Source: CAXMMR01 sp965198995
Lineage (GTDB): Bacteria; Pseudomonadota; Alphaproteobacteria; Acetobacterales; Acetobacteraceae
Reading direction: 5' to 3'
Assembly (NCBI GenBank): GCA_965198995.1
Contig: CBDAQG010000002.1
Span: forward strand, 2,604,001-2,668,000
Length of the DNA stretch: 64,000 bases
Shown here: piece by piece, positions 49,637 to 59,652 of the stretch
Numbering within the stretch: position 1 is the stretch's first letter
How the letters are laid out: every line of letters begins with the position of its first letter
Program-made: the position numbers and the translations under genes
The notes under the pieces: model-generated
Seen by the model: only the letters and a program-made list of their open reading frames with translations
What the model was told of the DNA's origin: nothing
The model's database searches: none

Positions 49637-50635
49637 CTACGCCGCAGCCTGCGGCCGCACACCGAGAATATGCGCGATCGCGTAGGTCAGGTCGGGCCGG
49701 TTCAGGGTGTAGAAGTGGAACTCGTCCACCCCGTTGGCCTGCAGCAGCCGCACCTGCTCGGCCGCAGCGTAGGCGGCCACCATCCGCCGCGTCTCCGGAT
49801 CGTCGTCCAGCCCCTCGAACAGCCGCGCCATCGCGTCCGGGATGGTCGTTCCGCACATCGCCGAGAACTTGGCCGCCTGCTTGAAATTGGACACCGGCAT
49901 GATCCCCGGCACGATCGGCGCCGTGATCCCGGCCGCGAGGCACCGATCGAGGAAGCGCAGGTAGGTGCCGGTGTCGAAGAAATACTGCGTGATCGCCCGC
50001 GTCGCTCCGGCGTCCAGCTTGCGCTTGAGATTGTCGAGGTCGTGCTGGGCGCTCGCCGCCGAGGGATGTCCCTCCGGGTAGGCGGCGACCGAGACCTCGA
50101 AATCCGCCACGCGACGCAGCCCCGCCACCAGGTCGGCGGCATAGGGGTAGCCGTCGGGATGGGCGACGTAGTCCTCGCCCGGTGCGGGGTCGCCGCGCAA
50201 CGCGACGATGTGGCGCACCCCGGCATCCCAGTACTCGCGCGCCACCGCATCCACCTCGGCCCGGCTCGCGCCGACGCAGGTGAGGTGCGCCGCGGGGGTG
50301 AGCGACGTCTCACTGACGATGCGCGTCACCGTCGCGTGGGTGCGCTGCTGCGTCGTCCCGCCGGCGCCGTAAGTGACGCTGACGAAGGAGGGGGCCAGCC
50401 GCTCCAGCCGGCGGATGCAGGTCCAGAGCTGCTGCTCCAGCGCCTCCGTGCGCGGCGGAAAGAACTCGAACGACAGTGTCGGCGGCCGCTCGCCCCGTGC
50501 CTGCGACGGCAGCTCGGTGATCCGCGGCCCGGCTAGCCAGCGCTCCAGGGTCGTGTCGGGCGACCGCTCGGACAGCGTCTCCGCCGGCCGCTCCAGCCTC
50601 GGCTCGCTCGCCAGTGATCCTGCGGTCTGGTCCAT
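49637..50635 (-). CDS. metF: 5,10-methylenetetrahydrofolate reductase
   Basis: FAD enzyme (332 residues) making methyl-THF for methionine synthesis. SFEFFPPRTEALE, FVSVTYGAGGTT, HLTCVGAS and ALRGDP motifs are diagnostic. A ~45-residue N-terminal extension precedes the barrel. GGAGAA lies upstream of ATG 50635. Methionine/SAM supply would support BchM and CrtF, but linkage may be accidental. Confidence 0.94.
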   Translation of the reverse strand: MDQTAGSLASEPRLERPAETLSERSPDTTLERWLAGPRITELPSQARGERPPTLSFEFFPPRTEALEQQLWTCIRRLERLAPSFVSVTYGAGGTTQQRTHATVTRIVSETSLTPAAHLTCVGASRAEVDAVAREYWDAGVRHIVALRGDPAPGEDYVAHPDGYPYAADLVAGLRRVADFEVSVAAYPEGHPSAASAQHDLDNLKRKLDAGATRAITQYFFDTGTYLRFLDRCLAAGITAPIVPGIMPVSNFKQAAKFSAMCGTTIPDAMARLFEGLDDDPETRRMVAAYAAAEQVRLLQANGVDEFHFYTLNRPDLTYAIAHILGVRPQAAA

Positions 50636-50755
50636 CGCGCCGATGTTCTCCCGGGTGCACCAAGGCCGTCGCGCCGGCCGCCGCGACGCCGGCCTCGGCC
50701 TACTCCACTGATGATTGTAATAACGAACGGCCGCGGCGCAACATCGGGCGCCGTC

Positions 50756-50800
50756 GACCGCCCTCGGCCGCCCTCGGCCGCCCTCGACCGCCGCGGCCGC
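50756..50800. repeat. GC-rich short tandem repeat upstream of the mlaC-like gene
   Basis: About four imperfect copies of a 10-bp unit (CCGCCCTCGG) in the 246-nt gap between metF and the mlaC-like gene. No promoter is evident around it. The rest of this gap shows nothing I can assign. Confidence 0.6.
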
Positions 50801-50881
50801 CGCGCCGGTGCCGTCGAGGCCGGCTCTCATGCGTTGAGCGACACTGACAGCATCAACCGGACCCTGAAAGACCCTGCCCCG

Positions 50882-51502
50882 ATGATCAAGACGACCCGCC
50901 GATCGGTGCTCGCGGCACTGGCCGGCACCGCCCTGGCCTGTGCCACCCTGGCCGCCCTGCCCGCCACCGCCCGCGCCGACACCGCCGCCGACACCGCCAT
51001 GGTGCGCAGCTTCGGCAACCAGCTCGTCGCCGTCGTCAACGGGCCCGGCAGCCTCGCCCAGAAGCACTTGCAGCTCCAGCCGGTGATCGACGCCGCCGTC
51101 GACGTGCCGGGCGTCGCCCGCTTCTGCCTCGGCCAGTTCTGGAATGTCGCCACGCCCGCCCAGCAGCAGCGTTTCGTCGGCCTGTTCCATCAGGTCCTGG
51201 TCACCTCCATCACCGGCCATCTCGGCGACTTCGCCGGCGTCAGCTTCTCGATCACCGGCACCGAGCAGCGCGGCGCCGACGCCTATGTCGGCACGACCGT
51301 CCGTCGCCCCGAGGCGCCGCCCGCCGATGTGCAGTGGGTCGTGAGCGAGGCCGCGGGCGCGCCGCGCATCGTCGACGTCGTCGCCGAGGGCACCTCGCTC
51401 CGCCTCACCCAGCGCAGCGACTACCTCAGCTACATGAGCCAGCACGGCAATCGTGTTGACGCCCTGCTCGCCGCCATCCAGCACCAGGTCGCGTCGCAGT
51501 GA
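50882..51502 (+). CDS. MlaC/Ttg2D-like periplasmic phospholipid-binding protein
   Basis: A 206-residue exported protein with a twin-arginine-like signal (TTRRSVLAALAGTALACATL, cleavage after ATARA). The body has the MlaC family layout (LLQPVIDAAVDVPGVARFCLGQFWN-like, then FVGLFHQVLVTSI) and ends without membrane anchor. MlaC carries lipids to or from the inner-membrane MlaFEDB complex; the partner genes are not adjacent. The start is ATG 50882 rather than upstream readings through the GC repeat. Confidence 0.75.
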   Translation: MIKTTRRSVLAALAGTALACATLAALPATARADTAADTAMVRSFGNQLVAVVNGPGSLAQKHLQLQPVIDAAVDVPGVARFCLGQFWNVATPAQQQRFVGLFHQVLVTSITGHLGDFAGVSFSITGTEQRGADAYVGTTVRRPEAPPADVQWVVSEAAGAPRIVDVVAEGTSLRLTQRSDYLSYMSQHGNRVDALLAAIQHQVASQ

Positions 51503-51624
51503 CCCGCCTACGTCCGTAAACCGTCTCTTGGCCGCAGCTTGGAATGCCCGGCGCGCACCACCACGTGGTCACGTCAGAGTGAACAGCTCCCGGCCCGACG
51601 CCGGAGCGGATCAGGGACCGCACG

Positions 51625-52281
51625 ATGACGCCGCCTGATTCGCACCACGGCCATGCACCACCGGGCGAGCCGGCTGACGAACCGATGCCGGCGGCCACGC
51701 CCGGCCTCGACGAGGTTCACGCCGCCATACGCACCCTGCTGCGTTTCGCCGGCGACGACCCCGACCGCGAGGGCCTGCGCGACACCCCTGACCGGGTCGC
51801 CCGCAGCTACGCCGAGTTCTTCGCCGGCTATCGTCACGACCCTGTGCTGCTGCTCGAGCGCACCTTCGAAGAGGTCGACGGCTACGACGAAATCGTCCTG
51901 CTGCGTGACATCCGCCTGGAGAGCACCTGCGAACACCACATGGCGCCGATCATCGGCCGCGCCCATGTCGCCTACCTGCCCGGCCGTCGCGTCGTCGGCA
52001 TCTCCAAGCTCGCCCGCGTCGTCGACGCCTACGCCAAGCGTCTGCAGATTCAGGAGCGCCTGACCGCGCAGATCGCCGACACCATCAACGACGTGCTGCA
52101 GCCCCGCGGCACCGCCGTGGTGATCGAGGCCGCCCATCAGTGCATGTCAACCCGCGGCGTCCACAAGAGCGGCGTCACCATGGTCACCAGCCGCATGCTC
52201 GGCGCCTTCCGCACCAACCCCGAAACCCGCCGTGAGCTGATGGCGATGATCGGCAATCGGCCACTGGGAGACGCGGCTTAA
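51625..52281 (+). CDS. folE: GTP cyclohydrolase I
   Basis: Zn enzyme (218 residues) starting tetrahydrofolate synthesis. ESTCEHHMAPIIGRAHVAYLP (shown in part; Zn Cys and His), VVGISKLARVVD and AAHQCMSTRGVHKSG (second Zn Cys) are present. N-terminal ~30 residues are a variable extension with an HHGH. A family A repeat follows the stop by 4 nt. Not in an operon with neighbours. Confidence 0.95.
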   Translation: MTPPDSHHGHAPPGEPADEPMPAATPGLDEVHAAIRTLLRFAGDDPDREGLRDTPDRVARSYAEFFAGYRHDPVLLLERTFEEVDGYDEIVLLRDIRLESTCEHHMAPIIGRAHVAYLPGRRVVGISKLARVVDAYAKRLQIQERLTAQIADTINDVLQPRGTAVVIEAAHQCMSTRGVHKSGVTMVTSRMLGAFRTNPETRRELMAMIGNRPLGDAA

Positions 52282-52285
52282 GGCA

Positions 52286-52395
52286 GAAAGCGCTTCTTTT
52301 TGAAAAAAGAAGCAAAACCATTTCTCGGCGCTGTCGCATCCTTAAACAGGCAAAAGTTTTTTGGTTCTTTTTTTCAAAAAAGAACCGCTTTCTTA
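52286..52395. repeat. Family A bipartite inverted repeat, copy 5
   Basis: Inverted arms at about 52286-52317 and 52352-52395, between converging folE and the carotenoid oxygenase gene. The oxygenase TAA stop lies at its right border (GAAAGCGGTTC). The right arm is nearly identical to the copy at 43.5 kb. Confidence 0.8.
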
Positions 52396-53817
52396 CGAGG
52401 CAAACCAGTTGCCGTGGAATCCCGGCGGTATCCGGTGCGGTAGCCGAACGATGGCGAGCGGCGCCGCGTCAAAGGTGCGCGCGTCGAGGATCGTGAACTC
52501 CGTCGCCTGCTCCGCGGTGTGGATGACGAGGCCGACCAGCCAGCCCTCGTCCTCGCCGGCCGCGACGCTCGCGGGCACGAAGATGAACTCGCCCGGCACC
52601 CGGCCAGCGCCGAACTCGTGCACCTGCCGGGTGCCCGTCTCCAGGTCGTGCTTATAGAGCTGCGTGGCGCCGGTAAGCTGCGGGTCGCCGTCGAGCGGGA
52701 CGGACACGGTGTAGGCGTAGCGGTAACGCTGGCCGAAGCGGCGCTCGTCGATGCGAGGAAATTCCTGCGGCGTCGGGTCGATCACCTGCCGCTCCACCCG
52801 GCGCGTCGACAGATCCACCGTCCAGCGCTCGAACCGGCCCAGCGCGTCCAGCCCGTTGCCGCCGGAGGCGAACATCGTCGGATAGGCGATGACGTCGAGG
52901 ATCACCGCCGCGTCATCGCGATCGAAGGCGTTGGCCACGTGAAAGGCGAAGCAAGGCTCGACGTCGCACCAGATGATGTCGCCGCCCGCGCCGTGCCGCG
53001 GCAGCAGCCCGATGCGGGCGCGGTGCGCCGGATTCCAGCGAAACGGAAACAGGTGGCCGGCCAGCACCGCGCGCATCGAAAACGTAACCGGCAGGTCAAG
53101 CACGACGGCAAACCGCGCGGTGAAGCCGCTGTCATGGATGCAGGGCCCATGCTCGACCGCGACCGCCACGTCGCGCACCACCTTGCCCTCGGCGGAGACG
53201 ACGACGTGGCGCACCGCATCCCAGATGCTGCCGTCATAGGCGATGGCGTGGTGCTCGCCGGTGAGCGGGTCGCGATGCGGGTGCCCGGTGAAGGAGCCGC
53301 CGAGGGTGCCATCGAACGGATTGTAGCGCTGCTCCTCCAGCGTGTCGGAGAGCTCGACGGGAAAGCTGCCCGCCTCCACCACCGCGAAGGCGCGCCCGCC
53401 GATGTCGACGACGTTGGTGTTGACGGTGTCGTTGCGACCTCGGCGCGGCCCGGGTGCGGCGGTTCTGCCGAGCGCTGCAGACGCCAGCCGCGAGCCGATC
53501 CAGCGATTGCGATACCACATCGCCCGGCCGTCCTTGATGGCGAGGCCATGCACCATACCGTCGCCAAGGAACCAGTGGCCCGCCGGATCGGGGTTCACCG
53601 GGTTTGCGCCCATCTTGAGATAGCGCCCGTTGAGCTCCGGCGGGATGGCGCCGGTTACGGCCAGGTCGTGCAGCGTCAGCTCGGCGCGCATCGGCGCGTG
53701 GATGCCGACGCCGAACGGGCTGTCGGTTTTAGGCAATCGCCGGCGGTTGAACGCAGCGACGAGCCCGACCCCACCTTCGAGCGCCCCACGGATGGCAGAC
53801 TGGACGGCATTCGGCAT
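52393..53817 (-). CDS. Carotenoid cleavage oxygenase family protein
   Basis: A seven-bladed propeller oxygenase (474 residues) of the CCD/RPE65 family that cleaves or isomerises polyene substrates using Fe(II). The four iron-ligand His are visible in GHPHRDP, CIHDSGF, CFAFHVANAF and the terminal PPGFHGNWF. N-terminal GAIPPELNGRYLKMGANP is typical. ATG 53817 is chosen; upstream reading enters a repeat. It lies 4 kb from crtI, so carotenoids made by the cluster are plausible substrates; product unknown. Confidence 0.88.
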   Translation of the reverse strand: MPNAVQSAIRGALEGGVGLVAAFNRRRLPKTDSPFGVGIHAPMRAELTLHDLAVTGAIPPELNGRYLKMGANPVNPDPAGHWFLGDGMVHGLAIKDGRAMWYRNRWIGSRLASAALGRTAAPGPRRGRNDTVNTNVVDIGGRAFAVVEAGSFPVELSDTLEEQRYNPFDGTLGGSFTGHPHRDPLTGEHHAIAYDGSIWDAVRHVVVSAEGKVVRDVAVAVEHGPCIHDSGFTARFAVVLDLPVTFSMRAVLAGHLFPFRWNPAHRARIGLLPRHGAGGDIIWCDVEPCFAFHVANAFDRDDAAVILDVIAYPTMFASGGNGLDALGRFERWTVDLSTRRVERQVIDPTPQEFPRIDERRFGQRYRYAYTVSVPLDGDPQLTGATQLYKHDLETGTRQVHEFGAGRVPGEFIFVPASVAAGEDEGWLVGLVIHTAEQATEFTILDARTFDAAPLAIVRLPHRIPPGFHGNWFAS

Positions 53818-53840
53818 CGGTCGCGGTCTCCGGCGACGTG

Positions 53841-53960
53841 AGGAAGGCCGGGGCTCTGCCCTGGACCCGCTGGGACCCACGGCCCCAGACCCCAACCGCT
53901 GGAGTCTAACATCGTTCTTCCGCCTTTGATGGGGTCAAGGGACAAAGCCCCTTGCCTTGC
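53841..53960. repeat. Shortened family B element upstream of the carotenoid oxygenase
   Basis: Left arm (GGAAGGCCGGGGCTCTGCCC..., GGGACCCACGGCCCC) and right arm (CCTTTGATGGGGTCAAGG, CAAAGCCCCTTGCC) are both present but most of the central spacer is missing, giving about 120 bp. It lies between divergent genes. Confidence 0.8.
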
Positions 53961-54032
53961 CCGCCGCGTGCCAAGGCAACACAATCAGTCACGCTACGTT
54001 GAGGCTGCATACGTGGATCGAGGGGCGAGATC

Positions 54033-54590
54033 ATGCCATCAGACACCAGCAAGCCGGGCCCCGCACTCGGCGCCACCATTCTTGAGGTGCAGGCCGTCTT
54101 CCCGTCCGATGCGGCGCTGCAGACGGCGATCGCCGAGCTCACCCGGGCGGGCTTCGACCGCGCCGAGTTCAGCCTGCCGCACGTGAGTAACGCCGCCGGC
54201 GCGGCAACGCCGAATGAGAGCGCCGAAAACCCCGACACGATCGACGATCGCACCCAGATCCGCAACATGAACACGTCGATGGCGGCCGCCGGCGCCGGCA
54301 TGATCGGCGCCGGCATCGTGGTCGCGACCGGTGGGCTTGCGGCGGTCGCGGTTGCGGCCGCGGTCGGTGCGGCGGCAGTGGCGGGCGGCGGCGTGCACGC
54401 GCTGCACAGCGCCGAGCTCGACAGCCAGACCGAGGACCGCGATGCCGCCGCCGCGCGCGGCGAGCTCGTCCTCGCCGTGCACACGCGTGACGCCGAGCGC
54501 CGCGCCCGCGCCGAGGCGATCCTGCAGGCGGCTGGCGCCAGCCGCGTGGCCGCCGTCTCGCGCACGAACGACGCCATCACCGCCAACTGA
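54033..54590 (+). CDS. Uncharacterised protein with glycine/alanine-rich hydrophobic core
   Basis: A 185-residue protein. The N-terminal region (VQAVFPSDAALQTAIAELTRAGFDRAEFSLP, shown in part) resembles the heavy-metal-associated or stress-protein alpha/beta half found at both ends of some general-stress membrane proteins. Residues about 83-120 are a Gly/Ala-rich hydrophobic hairpin. The C-terminal half repeats the alpha/beta pattern. No cofactor motifs. I do not assign a function. Confidence 0.6.
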   Translation: MPSDTSKPGPALGATILEVQAVFPSDAALQTAIAELTRAGFDRAEFSLPHVSNAAGAATPNESAENPDTIDDRTQIRNMNTSMAAAGAGMIGAGIVVATGGLAAVAVAAAVGAAAVAGGGVHALHSAELDSQTEDRDAAAARGELVLAVHTRDAERRARAEAILQAAGASRVAAVSRTNDAITAN

Positions 54591-54594
54591 CATG

Positions 54595-54623
54595 AAAAAG
54601 GCCGCTCCATGACGGGAGCGGCC
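54595..54623 (-). terminator. Rho-independent terminator of the cold-shock gene
   Basis: A 9-bp perfect stem (GGCCGCTCC/GGAGCGGCC) with a 6-nt loop is followed on the minus strand by five T. It lies 26 nt after the cspA stop and also abuts the end of the convergent gene. Confidence 0.85.
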
Positions 54624-54648
54624 CGGTATCCGTTGGCAGAACGCGGAT

Positions 54649-54852
54649 TTAAGCGAGCTTAAGGTTGGTCGCCGCCGCCTTGCCGCGCTCCATCGCCACG
54701 TCGTAGCTGACCTTCTGCCCGTCATTGAGGCCGCGAAGCCCCGCCGCCTGCACCGCGGTGATGTGCACAAACACATCCTTGCCGCCATCCTGCGGCATGA
54801 TGAAACCAAACCCCTTGGTGGTGTTGAACCACTTCACCGTGCCGACAGCCAT
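54649..54852 (-). CDS. cspA: Cold-shock domain protein
   Basis: A 67-residue CspA-family RNA chaperone with RNP-1-like KGFGFI and RNP-2-like VFVHI motifs (VKWFNTTKGFGFI, KDVFVHITAV). The start MAVGTVKWFN has GAGGAG upstream. The 260-nt leader back to groL is the place where a cold-responsive 5' UTR would be; I see no definable element. A terminator follows. Confidence 0.94.
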   Translation of the reverse strand: MAVGTVKWFNTTKGFGFIMPQDGGKDVFVHITAVQAAGLRGLNDGQKVSYDVAMERGKAAATNLKLA

Positions 54853-55054
54853 TCGCGTCTCTCCTCGTCAAGGGGCGCGACAGGGATCGCGCCGCCGCTG
54901 ACAACCGTGCCATTCGTCGACTTGGAGGCTCCGGTAGGGAGGCGCAGCAAGGCAAGCCAAAGCGTCGATTGTTTCACATATGGATGCAGAAAGCGGCGGG
55001 ACTGTCAACGAATACCGCGTGAAGCGGGATGTCCGCCGGCCCTCCACACGCAGC

Positions 55055-55080
55055 GAGGGCGGACCTTGCGGCCCGCCCTC
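55055..55080 (-). terminator. Hairpin downstream of groL
   Basis: An 11-bp stem (GAGGGCGGGCC/GGTCCGCCCTC, one G-U type pair) closed by a GCAA tetraloop on the minus strand, 34 nt after the groL stop. There is no T-tract, so it may be a 3' stabiliser or a Rho-dependent end rather than an intrinsic terminator. Confidence 0.5.
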
Positions 55081-55113
55081 CCCGTCTCGTCAAACCGGCT
55101 TGGTTGGACTGGA

Positions 55114-56751
<1,638 letters not shown>

Positions 56752-56782
56752 GTCAGTTATCCTTCAGTAATTGGAAGAGAGC

Positions 56783-57100
56783 TCAGGCCGCCTTCGAGAT
56801 GGCCGGGCTGCCCTCAACGATGCCCATGATGTCGCTCTCCTTCATGATCAGGAGCTCCTCGCCATCGAGCTTCACCTCGGTGCCCGACCACTTGCCGAAC
56901 AGCACGCGGTCGCCGGCCTTCACCTCAAGCGGCGTCAGCGCGCCCTGCTCGTTGCGGGCGCCGGGGCCGGCAGCCACCACCTCGCCCTCCATGGGCTTCT
57001 CCTTGGCGGTGTCAGGGATGATGATGCCGCCAAGGGTCTTCTCTTCGGCGTCGATCCGGCGAACGACGACCCGGTCGTGCAGCGGGCGAAATTTTGCCAT
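56783..57100 (-). CDS. groS: 10-kDa co-chaperonin GroES
   Basis: GroES (105 residues). FRPLHDRVVVRRIDAEEKT start and mobile-loop region GGIIIPDTAKEKP are diagnostic. The start at 57100 has AGGAG-like sequence (CAGGAGCGCTCCCGAC) upstream and fits family length; longer reading runs into the promoter. First gene of groSL. Confidence 0.97.
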   Translation of the reverse strand: MAKFRPLHDRVVVRRIDAEEKTLGGIIIPDTAKEKPMEGEVVAAGPGARNEQGALTPLEVKAGDRVLFGKWSGTEVKLDGEELLIMKESDIMGIVEGSPAISKAA

Positions 57101-57201
57101 GTCGGGAGCGCTCCTGGGTGATCTGAGTGTCACTGCAATTGTCTGCCAAGACGCCGCCACGGCACGCCCAGCCAAATGGCGGCCCGTCGCGACAGCAGTG
57201 C

Positions 57202-57228
57202 TTGGCACTCTCGATCCGAGAGTGCCAG
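57202..57228. promoter_or_regulatory. CIRCE operator, promoter-proximal copy (imperfect)
   Basis: TTGGCACTC-N9-GAGTGCCAG, a 9-bp inverted repeat with 9-nt spacer matching the HrcA-binding CIRCE element (consensus TTAGCACTC-N9-GAGTGCTAA), about 100 nt upstream of groS. Confidence 0.85.
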
Positions 57229-57265
57229 TGAGCTAGGCGCTCACCTCCGCGGTGTCAACCCGTCG

Positions 57266-57292
57266 GCAGCACTCTTGGTTGATGAGTGCTAA
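57266..57292. promoter_or_regulatory. CIRCE operator, distal copy
   Basis: GCAGCACTC-N9-GAGTGCTAA: the right arm is perfect consensus, and the spacer is 9 nt. It lies 64 nt upstream of the first CIRCE. Two operators may give tighter HrcA control of groSL. Confidence 0.85.
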
Positions 57293-57376
57293 GGGGCTGC
57301 AATCATACGATTTTCGATTGCGATTGCGCAGACGCTCACGCCATCATCCGTGACGATGACGGAGGAGACGCGCCCG

Positions 57377-57637
57377 ATGAGCCTGGCACTGCAGCTCGAG
57401 AGCTACCGCCTGACAACGGCCGAAATCCTCTACCATCTGCCGGACCATCCGGCGATGCTGCAGACCTTCATCTGGCAAGGCCTGGACCTCGCTCCGAGCT
57501 ACCCGGTGCTGACCAAGTTCCTGGATTTCTGGAAGCGCGAGATCGAAGGCCCGCTCCACTCCGTGCGCGTCGGCTCCGCCCTGCTGATCAGCCCCGGCGA
57601 CATCCGCCATATTCAGCATTGCGCTTACGTGCAGTAA
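57377..57637 (+). CDS. usg: Usg-family protein
   Basis: An 86-residue protein of the Usg family (small alphaproteobacterial protein of unknown biochemical role, sometimes near trp genes). SYRLTTAEILYHLPDHP and KFLDFWKREIEGPLHSVRVGS are signature. ATG 57377 has GGAGG about 12 nt upstream; ATG 57350 is also possible. Its stop touches a family B element. Confidence 0.85.
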   Translation: MSLALQLESYRLTTAEILYHLPDHPAMLQTFIWQGLDLAPSYPVLTKFLDFWKREIEGPLHSVRVGSALLISPGDIRHIQHCAYVQ

Positions 57638-57845
57638 GGCAAGGCCAGGAGCTCTGCTCCTGGACCTCGCTGGGGGCGGCGCCCCCAGACCCGCATCACC
57701 TGAAGTCTACACGCGCGCTCGCTTGGCGAAGCCATTCAAACCTGCTTCCCCACGGCGCCAACATCGCGTGGTGAACATGACTAAAGAAATGGATTTTAAA
57801 GGCTCCGCCTTTAATGGGGTCTAGGGGCAAAGCCCCTGACCTTAC
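57638..57845. repeat. Full-length family B bipartite palindromic element, second full copy
   Basis: A 208-bp element with the same architecture as 48387-48596: left arm stems CCAGGAGC/GCTCCTGG and GGGGGC/GCCCCC, spacer with CGCTTGGCGAAGCCA, right arm AAAGGC/GCCTTT and AGGGGC/GCCCCT. The right edge overlaps the TAA stop of the DUF4169 gene. Confidence 0.85.
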
Positions 57846-58018
57846 TTCTCTACTTTAGCTCCATCCAACACGCGCCGCTGCCGAGCCTTATCCTCCAGCT
57901 CGGCATCGCGCCCCGCCTGAGTGCGCCCGAACCTGCCCCGGTTCTCTGCGGCTTGGCGTGCGCTCTGCTCCTTCCCGAGGCGCTTGCGCGCGCGGCGGAG
58001 GTTTACGACCTCGCCCAT
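57842..58018 (-). CDS. DUF4169-family small basic protein
   Basis: A 58-residue protein, MGEVVNLRRARKRLGKEQ..., ending LDGAKVEK. MGEVVNLRRARK and NRGRFGRT match the DUF4169 family, common in alphaproteobacteria and of unknown function. It begins 1 nt after the mtnP stop, in the petBC-mtnP operon. The last bases are the edge of a family B repeat. Confidence 0.85.
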   Translation of the reverse strand: MGEVVNLRRARKRLGKEQSARQAAENRGRFGRTQAGRDAELEDKARQRRVLDGAKVEK

Positions 58019-58019
58019 C

Positions 58020-58886
58020 TCAGAGCAGTCGTTGCATGACGGCGTCGAGCTTGCCGAGCATCTGCGGGTCGCGCGCTTCGGGTGCGGTGATGATGGCGGT
58101 GTCGAGCGCCCGGTCGCACTTCGCCGGGCACGGTCCGCGCGGCTGACCGATCAGCGGCACGACGCCGCGCACCAGGGCGCGTGCCTTGTCAGCGTTCTCC
58201 GTCAGCACGCGCACGACGGCGTCCACGGTGACGTCCTCATGGCCCTCGCGCCAGCAATCATAGTCGGTGACCATGGCGACGGTGGCGTAGCAGAGCTCCG
58301 CCTCGCGGGCGAGCTTGGCCTCCGGCATGTTGGTCATGCCGATCACGCTGCAGCCCCAGTCGCGATACAGGCTGCTCTCCGCGCGAGTCGAGAACTGCGG
58401 GCCTTCCATGACGAGGTAGGTGCCGCCGCGGGTCACCGGCAGCGCAAGCTCGCGCGCCACCTGTTCGAGCGCGTCGCCGAGCCGTGGACAGACCGGGTCG
58501 GCCATGGAGACGTGCGCCACGCAGCCGGTGCCGAAGAAGGATTTCTCGCGCGCGAAGCTGCGGTCGATGAACTGGTCGACGATGACGAACTGCCCGGGTG
58601 GCAGGTCCTCGCGCAGGCTGCCGACGGCGGAGAGCGACAGCACGTCGGTGCAGCCGGCCCGCTTCAGCGCGTCGATGTTGGCACGGTAGTTCAGCCCACT
58701 CGGCGGAATGCGGTGGCCGCGCGCGTGTCGCGGCAGGAACACGCAACGCACGCCGTCCAGGGTGCCGAACAACAGTTCGTCAGACGGCTCGCCCCATGGC
58801 GTCTCGATGCGGCGATGCTCCTGATCGACCAGGCCCTCGATCGAATATAGGCCGGAGCCGCCGATAATGCCGATGACAGGTGTCAT
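58020..58886 (-). CDS. mtnP: S-methyl-5'-thioadenosine phosphorylase
   Basis: Phosphorolyses methylthioadenosine (288 residues) in methionine salvage. IGGSGLYSIEGL start, FLPRHARGHRIPPSGLNYRAN (shown in part), and MEGPQFSTRAES identify it. It lies 7 nt after petC in a common arrangement. ATG 58886. Confidence 0.95.
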   Translation of the reverse strand: MTPVIGIIGGSGLYSIEGLVDQEHRRIETPWGEPSDELLFGTLDGVRCVFLPRHARGHRIPPSGLNYRANIDALKRAGCTDVLSLSAVGSLREDLPPGQFVIVDQFIDRSFAREKSFFGTGCVAHVSMADPVCPRLGDALEQVARELALPVTRGGTYLVMEGPQFSTRAESSLYRDWGCSVIGMTNMPEAKLAREAELCYATVAMVTDYDCWREGHEDVTVDAVVRVLTENADKARALVRGVVPLIGQPRGPCPAKCDRALDTAIITAPEARDPQMLGKLDAVMQRLL

Positions 58887-58893
58887 CTGATCA

Positions 58894-59652
58894 TCAGTGC
58901 GCGTCGCTCCAGACCTTGCGCTTCACCGCGTAGGTGAGCCCGGACATGACGGCGAAGAACAGCACGATGCGCACGCCCATCCGCTTGCGCTGCTCCATCT
59001 CCGGATTGGCGGCGTAGGTCAGGAAGGTCACCACGTCCTTAGACATCTGGTTGATCGTCGCCGGCGTCCCGTCGGCGTAGGTCACCTGCGCATCATGCAG
59101 CGGCTGCGGCATGTGGATGTTACGGCCGGGGAAATAGACGTTGTAGTAGAGCCCGTCCGGCACCTTCACGCCCGCCGGTGGGTCACGATAGCCGTTCAGG
59201 ATGGCATACAGGTAGTTCGCCCCGCCCTCGCGCGCCTTTTCCAGCAGCGACTGGTCGGGCGGCAACGCGCCGTTATTGGCCGCCCGCGCCGCCTTGTCGT
59301 TCGGAAACGGCGAGGCGAAGTGGTCCGACGGCAGGCCGTTGCGGGTGATCGGGTCGCCGTTGTCGTTGGTGCCGCCCGGGACCGTCACCGTCGAGGCGAT
59401 GGCGCGCACCTGGGCGGCGTCCAGCCCAATGCCCTGCAGATTGCGATACGACATCAGCTTCATCGAGTGGCAGGACGAGCAGACCTCCTTGTAGACCTGG
59501 AAGCCACGCTGCGCCGACGCCCGGTCATAGGTGCCGAACGGCCCGGAGAAGCTCCACTGCTCGTGCGGCAGCGGCGGCGTGCTCTCCTGCGCCAGCGCTG
59601 GCCCAGCGAGCATGGCGGCACCGGCCGCCAGCGCCACCGTTAGCCAACGCAT
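58894..59652 (-). CDS. petC: Cytochrome c1 of the bc1 complex
   Basis: Haem c subunit (252 residues). Signal peptide (to about residue 21, AGPALA), haem motif CSSCHSM near residue 58, Met-ligand region PDGLYYNVYFPGRNIHMP and a C-terminal membrane anchor (VRIVLFFAVMSGLTYAV). The start overlaps the petB stop (TGATG). It is small because the petB and petC genes are separate here. Confidence 0.96.
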   Translation of the reverse strand: MRWLTVALAAGAAMLAGPALAQESTPPLPHEQWSFSGPFGTYDRASAQRGFQVYKEVCSSCHSMKLMSYRNLQGIGLDAAQVRAIASTVTVPGGTNDNGDPITRNGLPSDHFASPFPNDKAARAANNGALPPDQSLLEKAREGGANYLYAILNGYRDPPAGVKVPDGLYYNVYFPGRNIHMPQPLHDAQVTYADGTPATINQMSKDVVTFLTYAANPEMEQRKRMGVRIVLFFAVMSGLTYAVKRKVWSDAH

